IMG/VR virus record: IMGVR_UViG_3300009788_000150
Location: 1 to 46,754 of that record
Length of the DNA: 46,754 nucleotides
Reading direction: 5' to 3' (one strand)
Source: a virus
Both the position numbers and the translations under genes were made by a program. This document shows, piece after piece, positions 41,505 to 46,754 of this stretch. The stretch's first letter is position 1. The number at the start of each line of letters is the position of its first letter. The notes below the pieces were generated by a model. That model was not told the origin of the DNA and did not search any database. It worked only from the letters and a program-made list of their open reading frames with translations.

Positions 41505-42060
41505 ACCCGGTTACAGCCTAGGGTTTCCGCAGGGTTAGTGCGGCTAGGGTGTTCGGGTTCGGTGCCGGGCTATCGCAACCAAGTCTAATCCGAAGCTGTT
41601 CGCTGCCTTGCGGAGGGTGTGTTCGCCGTGCCAGTGCCGTTCTAAGTGTTAGCGGCTATTCTGGCGAAGTCTTGGGAACACCCTTTGATCCGCTTGGCAC
41701 TACTGAGCCGCGCTTGGATTAGGTGTATGATTGCTTTCCTAGAGGATTGCAGAGCGAGACCGGGGCCTCGCTTGTCGCAGGTGCCGTGACTAGCTGGCCA
41801 TCGCAACACTGTGACCAGTGTCGCGAATTATGCCAGCTAGGGTTCACACCCTTGCTGCAATCCAAAGAGGGTATCCGCTCTCCCTTGGCCTCGCATGGCC
41901 ACCCTTCCGGGGCGGGTTCGTGGGGGATGGCTTGCCAGCACACCACCGAAATCCTCTAGGCTTCGCGGCACCATATCCGCTGGGTTTGCCGTCTCGCCGT
42001 GTAAGGGCTTCGGGCTATAGGTTGCGCCGGGCAATCGAGTAAGCGGCGCTATAGGCTTGG
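41505..42060. ncRNA. Candidate large structured RNA
   Basis: No gene-like frame on either strand, but dense nested complementarity. Domain I: ACCCG/CGGGT, CCTAG/CTAGG and CCGCA/TGCGG (41505-41558). Domain II (41585-41722), a nested rod: CTAATCC-AAGC with GCTT-GGATTAG, TGCC-tt-GCGG with CCGC-tt-GGCA, AGGGTGT/ACACCCT, TTCGCC/GGCGAA, GCCGTT/AGCGGC. Domain III: GGATTGCAG/CTGCAATCC (41744/41855) enclosing AGCGAG/CTCGCT and a long arm CTAGCTGGC/GCCAGCTAG with TCGC-ACACTG/CAGTGT-GCGA. Others: TGGCC/GGCCA (41886/41897), GCGCC/GGCGC (42024/42045). G-U pairs in domain II favour the plus strand, a pair in domain III the minus strand, so the strand is left open. Family unknown. Confidence 0.6.
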
Positions 42061-42194
42061 CCATCGCTGACCGGGTGTTGCAAGTAAAGAGCGCGTAGGG
42101 TGTAACCTGCTAGGAACAGGGTAGTTAGGCACGGCATTTGCCGCACCACCCTTCTCCCATAGTTGCACCTGATTCGCAAAGCCTTTATAACTGA

Positions 42195-42424
42195 TATGCA
42201 CTAAATGCGTATGGTGTAATGGTTTACACAGTGTATGCACTAATTGCATACTATGTGCACAAGTAGTCGTAGGCTTCCCAAAGAAGCCGTAGACGGATTG
42301 TGCGATAGTTTATGAGAGTTTATGAACAGAGTGAATAACATAGTTTATGAATAGATAGCTTATCCGGGCTATTACTATGAGTATAAGCGCGAAGCGTTGT
42401 AGACTATGAGATCAGATAGCTTAT
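42195..42424. repeat. AT-rich iteron-like repeats (possible origin or operator array)
   Basis: AT-rich island in a GC-rich genome. TATGCACTA occurs at 42195-42203 and 42234-42242 (and again at 42664-42672), each followed by a similar TTGCATA/ATGCGTA arm. AGTTTATGA occurs at 42307-42315, 42317-42325 and 42342-42350. GATAGCTTAT occurs at 42354-42363 and 42415-42424. No gene is present. Such clusters mark replication origins or repressor sites; neither is proven. Confidence 0.6.
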
Positions 42425-42486
42425 ACACTGCTGCGCAGGTGGAACAGATACAGACCCGGATCGCCTAGGATCGCCGGGATACCGCA

Positions 42487-42512
42487 TGTGCTCTTATAGC
42501 GACCGCCTAACT
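42487..42512 (-). promoter_or_regulatory. Phage RNA polymerase promoter at the start of the early region
   Basis: Identical over 26 bp to the element after the RNA polymerase gene, read on the minus strand with core GGCGGTCGCTATAAGAG. It points into the gene-free region and the early genes. In T7-like phages a phage promoter near the left end can also help replication initiation and genome entry. Confidence 0.82.
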
Positions 42513-42526
42513 CCCAGAGGGCTGGG

Positions 42527-42562
42527 CAGGGAGGCCAGCAGGGAGGCCAGCAGGGAGGCCAG
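42527..42562. repeat. Three perfect copies of a 12-bp tandem repeat
   Basis: CAGGGAGGCCAG repeated three times without spacers, 15 bp upstream of the phage promoter at 42487-42512 (in the sense of transcription). T7 and relatives carry short tandem repeat arrays next to their terminal repeats; this may be the analogue. Confidence 0.85.
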
Positions 42563-42747
42563 CGAGATCAAAGGGGATGCGGCCCGGATCGAAAGGGGAT
42601 AGCTCGCAGCGCTTGCACACGGTTGACCACAGAGCGGAGAGTGATCGACCGCGCTGCACTCGGTATGCACTATCTTTGACCCGGATAGACGCATGTGCGC
42701 ACGGGTTTACAGTGAGAGCCGGGCCGGGGTATGGGGAAACCTCGCGA

Positions 42748-42775
42748 GCTATACCTTGTAGATACCCCCACGCAA
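42748..42775 (-). promoter_or_regulatory. Weaker sigma70-like promoter
   Basis: Minus strand TTGCGT (42770-42775), 16-bp spacer, TATAGC (42748-42753). It is downstream of the stronger one at 42824-42852 in the same orientation, giving a tandem arrangement like the T7 A promoters. Moderate match only. Confidence 0.45.
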
Positions 42776-42823
42776 AAATCCGTTGCTTTTCTAACAAAGT
42801 ATGTCCTCGTATGCGCGAAACGA

Positions 42824-42852
42824 GTTATACTCTCGATGTGCAACAAGTTCAA
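42824..42852 (-). promoter_or_regulatory. Sigma70-like early promoter
   Basis: Minus strand TTGAAC (42847-42852), exactly 17 bp, then TATAAC (42824-42829). It overlaps the last codons of the final late gene and faces the early region. The spacing and -10 match are good. It is the best candidate for host RNA polymerase entry. Confidence 0.6.
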
Positions 42853-42986
42853 CGAGTGTTGCACACTGAGAATACAACCGTTTGCGTTTTTAGTTCTCGC
42901 CTGCTTCTCCCCAAGGCAGGTCCACATACACCGTCGCACCAGAAGCCACTTGCGTGCTTCCCGTCCTTGTGTAGTTTCTTTGCCAT
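42849..42986 (-). CDS. Hypothetical small late protein (45 aa)
   Basis: ATG 42986 follows GGAGG five bases upstream. Basic and Cys-containing (WCDGVCGPALGRSRREL). It follows the 52-aa membrane protein by 11 bases. Beyond it is the gene-free region, so it is the last gene of the late transcript in the circular map. No family recognised; short, so moderate confidence. Confidence 0.6.
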   Translation of the reverse strand: MAKKLHKDGKHASGFWCDGVCGPALGRSRRELKTQTVVFSVCNTR

Positions 42987-42997
42987 GCGGGCCTCCG

Positions 42998-43156
42998 TTA
43001 CCTCAAGTGCTTGGTCTGAGCACGGCGTTCCCGCCATGAACGGAAAGTGCGCCAGAAGTGCGTGAAACTGCGGTATATCGTCCACAGTCCAACCAGCAGC
43101 AGAACTCCGCCGAGAGTTAGCAGAGCCCCGGTTGTGATAGTTGCCAGATAAAGCAT
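42998..43156 (-). CDS. Small membrane protein, late operon (52 aa)
   Basis: ATG 43156 follows AGGAGGCACAGG. One long hydrophobic helix (about residues 3-27), then an amphipathic, very basic end (RTFRSWRERRAQTKHLR). Stop TAA is just before the next ribosome site. N-out/C-in single-helix proteins of this size include pinholins and small virion or envelope proteins. Its late position makes it an alternative holin candidate, apart from the endolysin cluster. Confidence 0.72.
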   Translation of the reverse strand: MLYLATITTGALLTLGGVLLLVGLWTIYRSFTHFWRTFRSWRERRAQTKHLR

Positions 43157-43166
43157 CCTGTGCCTC

Positions 43167-43973
43167 CTAGTTCTCGTTCACGACGAACGTCATCTGAGCG
43201 TTCACAGCAGCAGTTGAAGCCGGAACGCGCGCGAGGAGCGCTACATCGGTGAGCGGTGGAAAGAAGATCGGTTCCTCGAAGTGAAACTGCACGTCGTTGA
43301 TGGCAGCGTTCAGTTCAGCCACCAATCGCACGGCTTTGATCTCCGTGGTGTCCATAAGGATGTCATTCCGCTGTAGCAGCAGGAAATCCACAACCTTGGT
43401 GCTCGCTACGAACAAGTGGATGCCGCTCAAATACCCGCGCTGACCTACGCCGAACGTAAAGGCTGCGATCTGGGTCTGGCCCTCGGGGAAATCGGTCGAC
43501 AGAATGGTTGCCCACTCCTGTCCAGCCGTATCCTCGATCACAATCGCGGCGGCGTGCGAGCCGGTGTTCATATCCGCGGAATACACGCCCACGTCGGAGA
43601 CGAAAGCGCGGTAGACGCGCATGAATAGCTGGGTGGTCGGAGCGGAGGCCAACGCGCCCGCTGTAGCCACCGTCTCGGAGACCTGCGCACCATCCGGGCC
43701 GATCCCGATGAAGGTCACAGCGCGGGCTCCTGTGCCCGCTGCGGTGTCAGCCGCGTTTCCGCCTGCCTTGATCCGCATGGCCACGGCATCCGCGGATTTC
43801 GGGGTGTGATAAATGCCGTCGTCGGAGACTACGCCGAACGTAGTGCCCACAGCCGGGTTATGCCCGAACTTGAAGATGGTCTCCAGCCCGTGGTTCTCTC
43901 CACCAGCAATGAGCATCCCCTGATCGTTCATGAAGTCCTTCTCGAACTGCCCGTATCGAGTGATATGCGTCAT
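43167..43973 (-). CDS. Putative virion decoration or head/tail accessory protein (268 aa)
   Basis: ATG 43973 follows AAAGGAGGTCGAC. Beta-rich, with Ala/Thr/Gly-rich strands and few charged helices, the look of a capsid decoration or fibre protein. Contains GHNPAVGTTFGVVSDDGIYHTP near residues 33-54 and a C-terminal PLTDVALLARVPASTAAVNAQMTFVVNE region suggesting a jelly-roll. Lies in a block of three such proteins after the lectin gene. No family name can be assigned. Confidence 0.78.
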   Translation of the reverse strand: MTHITRYGQFEKDFMNDQGMLIAGGENHGLETIFKFGHNPAVGTTFGVVSDDGIYHTPKSADAVAMRIKAGGNAADTAAGTGARAVTFIGIGPDGAQVSETVATAGALASAPTTQLFMRVYRAFVSDVGVYSADMNTGSHAAAIVIEDTAGQEWATILSTDFPEGQTQIAAFTFGVGQRGYLSGIHLFVASTKVVDFLLLQRNDILMDTTEIKAVRLVAELNAAINDVQFHFEEPIFFPPLTDVALLARVPASTAAVNAQMTFVVNEN

Positions 43974-43996
43974 GTCGACCTCCTTTCCTGTGAAGT

Positions 43997-44042
43997 GGCC
44001 CCTCTAGCCTATCGCCTTATCGGTGCGGAGCTAAGAGGGGCC
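43997..44042 (-). promoter_or_regulatory. Strong hairpin between two late virion genes
   Basis: On the minus strand GGCCCCTC-T-TAGC pairs with GCTA-GAGGGGCC (12 bp with one bulge) around a 21-base loop, in the 109-bp gap. No T tract follows, so transcript processing or stabilisation is more likely than termination. Nothing else is seen in this gap. Confidence 0.6.
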
Positions 44043-44082
44043 TTTCACCGCAATTTCTGCGTATAAACGCGGAATATACGGA

Positions 44083-44646
44083 TTAGACGTCGCTGAGCTT
44101 GACCCATTCGAGCCAAATCTCGCCGGTGACAGGCAGAGCGGTCTCGCCGCTCGCAGCCCATGTGTCGGCGACGTTCAGGAAGACGGCCTTGACGCCAGCG
44201 GCCTCGTTGACGATGTGCCCGGCGGTCGCCGAGACAAGCGTCTTGACCTCCGCTGTGCCATCGCAAACCGCGACCTGTGCGGTCAGGATGTCTTCCCAAG
44301 TCGCGGTGGTCATCGTGGCGACCGCGCCGACCACGATCACGGACCCGAGCGAAAGCTCAGGAGTGTCGTCGTCGATGTTGCCGTCAGCGGCGGTCATGGC
44401 GATGTTCATGCCAGCGACCTTCAGCGAGTGCACGCCGGTCGGGAAGGTGTAGACCAGTTTGCCGACGCCCAGCGCGGCCCCGCCTGCGATGGCGGGGAAC
44501 ACGGTGTCGAGGGTCAGCTTGGTCACATAGTGATGCCCATCCGCGGTGAAGTGCTCCGCGACCACGCCAGTCGGCACGGTGCCGATCTGCACGGCCTTCG
44601 GGCCGTAGCCGTTGGGCCGATACCGGATGTTGTCTGCATAGCTCAT
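44083..44646 (-). CDS. Putative virion decoration protein (187 aa)
   Basis: ATG 44646 follows GGAGGATATACT. Beta-rich with Gly, Ala, Thr and Val; opens SYADNIRYRPNGYGPKAVQIG, then alternating strands and TATWEDILTAQVAVCDGTAEV. Ends in a WLEWVKLSDV strand. Resembles head-fibre or decoration subunits in composition only. Confidence 0.78.
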   Translation of the reverse strand: MSYADNIRYRPNGYGPKAVQIGTVPTGVVAEHFTADGHHYVTKLTLDTVFPAIAGGAALGVGKLVYTFPTGVHSLKVAGMNIAMTAADGNIDDDTPELSLGSVIVVGAVATMTTATWEDILTAQVAVCDGTAEVKTLVSATAGHIVNEAAGVKAVFLNVADTWAASGETALPVTGEIWLEWVKLSDV

Positions 44647-44670
44647 AGTATATCCTCCATGCAGCCGCTA

Positions 44671-44979
44671 TTACGCGGACGTGGTGCCGGTCGTGTCGAA
44701 GATGACCTCGGACCCGCCAGCGTGAACGTAGATGTCGCCGCCTGCGGTGCTCTCGGCCCACAGTTCCAGCGTGGTCTCGTTCGCCTTCAGAACCTTGACG
44801 GCCAGACCCTCGCCTTCGACCTGCGGCAGTGCGGTCGGCGTCTCACCGCCGGTCACAAGACCGACTTCGAGATCGTCCAGAGCCGACAAGATGGTGAACT
44901 CGTCGCCACCGAGTGCGTCGGCAACGGCTTCCAGAGAAGTGTAGGTGGCCGCAGCCAGTGTAACTTTCGTGACAGACAT
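44671..44979 (-). CDS. Putative small virion protein (102 aa)
   Basis: ATG 44979 follows AAAGGAGAC; 19 extra codons upstream lack a ribosome site. An entirely beta-like pattern: VTLAAATYTSLEAVADAL, then LPQVEGEGLAVKVLKANETTLELWAES and VHAGGSEVIFDT. It looks like a single small beta-sandwich, typical of decoration proteins. No family name. Confidence 0.76.
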   Translation of the reverse strand: MSVTKVTLAAATYTSLEAVADALGGDEFTILSALDDLEVGLVTGGETPTALPQVEGEGLAVKVLKANETTLELWAESTAGGDIYVHAGGSEVIFDTTGTTSA

Positions 44980-45034
44980 AGCTGTCTCCTTTCTGTGCGC
45001 GGGGTGTGCGCGATTAGTTAGAGGGCAAAGTGCC

Positions 45035-45069
45035 AAACAAATGCCCGGAGAGCCCGTAAGCCCTCCGGG
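45035..45069 (-). terminator. Terminator-like hairpin after the lectin-like gene
   Basis: On the minus strand CCCGGAG and CTCCGGG (45063-45069 with 45044-45050) form a 7-bp stem around a 12-base loop, then CATTTGTTT. The T tract is broken, so termination may be partial. It separates the adhesin-like gene from the three small virion genes. Confidence 0.6.
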
Positions 45070-45092
45070 TAGTGGGTCTCAATATCGAGGAG

Positions 45093-46754
45093 TTAGGTAA
45101 TAGTCACGAAAGTGGCGTTGTTATCCACCATCGCGTATTCGGCTGCGATCCAGTCAGCGGACAGCACACCGTTGTAAAGATAGGCATAGGCGATTTTGCC
45201 GTCCATTACAGCACTCGTGCCATCTTGGCGGGCCATGCGCATGGTATCCATGTCGGCTTCCACCGCAACAGGGCTCGCATCAGTCACATTGATCGCTCCA
45301 TTGATGTAGAGCTTCTTGTGAGTGGTGCCGTTCCACACGCCGTGGAACCTGTTGAAGGCTCCCGTGATCACACTGACCGTGGCAACCAAGTGCCCGTTGT
45401 TCGTGTCGAACAGAGACATCTTCTCGGTGAAGTCGGTCCCCTTCTGCACGATGGTCGCGCTGGCGTTGTCGCCAGACGCATAGTAGGACACGCCGTCGTG
45501 GTCAGCGAAGCCGTTGATCGCGTCGAAGGCTACCGTGCCTCCGATGGTAAACGTGGTGCGACTGGGCATACTGCCCTTCGACCAGTTGCCAGCGTTGGGG
45601 AAGATAGTCACAGCGCCACCGCCTCCGGAGAGTGCGAGGTCTTTCGGTGTCCATTTCTGCAACTGCCCGTCGTCGGCAGTGTTCCGCGTGGTAAGCTGGT
45701 AGATAGCTGCCCCATCGAAGGCCAGACCGGCCATGCGCCCGAGGGACTGAAACTCGCCGAACAAGTCCAGGAACAATGTGCCATCAACAGACACACGCGA
45801 GACGTTATCGTCGACGCCTGTTCCGGCGTCGCCTACGATCCAGTAAGACTGCGAACGCGGCCACCAAGTGAAGCCCTTGGCCTCCTCGATAGCAACAGAC
45901 ATAGTGATCGTTTCGAGCAGCGCGCCGGTGGTCTTGTTCAACCTGTAGATATCGGTGCTACCACCCGGCCCTGCTACATTGTCGACCGCGTGTATCTCCC
46001 CGTCCTTCTCAGTGATGGATGAGATGACAATCGAAGTGCTGGTCACGACGAACGCGCTGATGATCGGGATGCCTGCCGTTGTGGTGTCGAACAGGGCGAT
46101 GGCCTGCTTGACCCCGGCGTCCTGAACAGGGACGTAGAGCACGCCACTACTGTCGATGAACCCATCGCCCAATGTGTCGTATCCAGTTGTGCTGAGTTCC
46201 GTGTTCACATCTCCGGCCGGATCGGCATTTGAAGTCGTGATCGACGGCGTGCCGAACGGCGTGGCGATCTTCTCAATCTTGTTGGTGTCCATGAAGAAGA
46301 AGTCGCCAGCGGCGTTGAGCGCCACACCCTTGCGGTTCGCAATGGTGCCAGTGCTTTCAGCGGCGATGTCGAACGTGAACGCATCGTTATGAACTGTGAC
46401 AACGCCACCGTCGGTCTCGTCGCGCATAGAGACGCCTGCGAGCCAGCAGAAGTCGAAGTTCGCGAACACGTTGTGATGTCCGTTGGGATCATCTGGAACC
46501 TCGTGCGCGGTCGCGTCCGTGGCTGCAATGATGACTTCGGTTGCCTCGCTGCTTGAAAGCGTAGCCTTGCACCAGACCGAGCCAGTCTCGTTCACGGTGT
46601 CGATATCGTGAATGAGATGCGGTATGATCGTCGAACCGCCGCTGTCGTAGATGCGGACATTGATCCCGCCCTCTACGACATCGGTCCAGAACCCGGCAGG
46701 CATACCGGCGAGGTCGACATACAAGGGGAAGTCGGTCAGTGTAGAAGCCTGCGA
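45093..46754 (-). CDS. DUF2341/lectin-like virion protein, 5' end cut by the window edge
   Basis: 553 residues from the window edge to the stop at 45093. It opens with LTDFPLYVDLAGMPAGFW and NVRIYDSGG, the DUF2341 pattern. The middle (about 130-360) has repeated beta strands with a GLAFDGAAIYQLTTRN-type blade, propeller-like. The C-terminal 180 residues form a concanavalin/LamG-like fold with KKLYINGAINV and DGKIAYAYLYNGVLSADWIAAEYAM. A cell-surface glycan adhesin, decoration or spike role fits. The frame continues across the contig ends into 1-189, giving a Gly-rich N-terminus and about 616 residues. A TTG at 46724 is not the real start. Confidence 0.88.
   Translation of the reverse strand, partial: SQASTLTDFPLYVDLAGMPAGFWTDVVEGGINVRIYDSGGSTIIPHLIHDIDTVNETGSVWCKATLSSSEATEVIIAATDATAHEVPDDPNGHHNVFANFDFCWLAGVSMRDETDGGVVTVHNDAFTFDIAAESTGTIANRKGVALNAAGDFFFMDTNKIEKIATPFGTPSITTSNADPAGDVNTELSTTGYDTLGDGFIDSSGVLYVPVQDAGVKQAIALFDTTTAGIPIISAFVVTSTSIVISSITEKDGEIHAVDNVAGPGGSTDIYRLNKTTGALLETITMSVAIEEAKGFTWWPRSQSYWIVGDAGTGVDDNVSRVSVDGTLFLDLFGEFQSLGRMAGLAFDGAAIYQLTTRNTADDGQLQKWTPKDLALSGGGGAVTIFPNAGNWSKGSMPSRTTFTIGGTVAFDAINGFADHDGVSYYASGDNASATIVQKGTDFTEKMSLFDTNNGHLVATVSVITGAFNRFHGVWNGTTHKKLYINGAINVTDASPVAVEADMDTMRMARQDGTSAVMDGKIAYAYLYNGVLSADWIAAEYAMVDNNATFVTIT

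Noticed and set aside
41505-42180. tRNA genes in the gene-free region
   Set aside because: GTTCG-containing loops were examined, but no cloverleaf with a 7-bp acceptor stem and proper anticodon arm could be formed.
42527-42562. CRISPR-like repeats
   Set aside because: Three 12-bp units are contiguous without spacers and no cas genes are present; simple tandem repeat.
42494-42939. Minus-strand frames of 66-96 codons in the repeat/promoter region
   Set aside because: They lack ribosome sites, run through the tandem repeat (Leu-Ala-Ser-Leu runs), the phage promoter and the sigma70-like promoters; unlikely to be translated.
1-46754. Integrase, repressor, insertion sequence or lysogeny genes
   Set aside because: None recognised; the gene content is that of a strictly lytic podovirus.

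Overview
The window is a GC-rich, gene-dense genome of a lytic T7-like podovirus (Autographiviridae type). Every recognisable gene lies on the minus strand, so transcription runs from high to low coordinates. The core set is a single-subunit phage RNA polymerase, a T7-type DNA polymerase, separate primase and helicase, DNA ligase, 5'-3' exonuclease, endonuclease VII, a T7-type portal, scaffold, capsid, tubular tail proteins A and B, internal virion proteins, a tail fibre with a T7 gp17-type N-terminus, TerS/TerL and a GH19 endolysin. The RNA polymerase gene sits directly before the head genes instead of at the start of the genome, and the lytic transglycosylase domain is in the first of the two large internal virion proteins. 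Both traits are typical of phiKMV-like phages. The endolysin and transglycosylase fit a Gram-negative (probably proteobacterial) host; the host genus cannot be read from the sequence.

The contig looks circularly permuted. The gene running off position 1 (a glycine-rich N-terminus) and the gene entering at position 46754 (a DUF2341/lectin-like protein) are in the same reading frame when the ends are joined, giving one protein of about 616 residues. The physical genome ends probably lie near 42.5-42.85 kb, between the last late genes and the early region. Two sigma70-like promoters, a phage promoter, tandem repeats and AT-rich iteron-like repeats cluster there.

Layout in the direction of transcription: (1) 42.85-41.4 kb, a gene-free regulatory region with host promoters, a 26-bp element identical to the one after the RNA polymerase gene, iterons and about 600 bp of strongly self-complementary sequence that looks like a large structured RNA. 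(2) 41.4-35.9 kb, early genes, mostly small, unknown and stop-start overlapped, with several membrane micropeptides and a secreted trypsin-like protease. A 468-bp hairpin-rich gene-free stretch interrupts them at 39.97-40.44 kb. (3) 35.8-23.8 kb, DNA metabolism: primase, helicase, metallophosphoesterase, nucleoside deoxyribosyltransferase-like, DUF5664-like and HD enzymes, ligase, DNA polymerase, a possible ssDNA-binding protein, exonuclease, a Tad2-like anti-Thoeris protein and endonuclease VII. (4) 23.8-21.3 kb, RNA polymerase followed by the second phage promoter. (5) 21.2-4.75 kb, virion morphogenesis, with a classical terminator after the capsid gene. (6) 4.75-0.5 kb, packaging and lysis. 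(7) 0.5-0 kb joined to 46.75-42.85 kb, accessory virion proteins and two small late genes.

The likely programme is as follows. Host RNA polymerase starts at the 42.8-kb promoters and expresses the early membrane peptides and takeover proteins, then the replication genes and the phage polymerase. The phage polymerase then uses the promoters at 42.5 and 21.3 kb to drive late expression. The most unusual features are the structured noncoding regions, the membrane micropeptides (including a tandem duplicate pair), the protease, and the nucleotide-processing and anti-defence genes.
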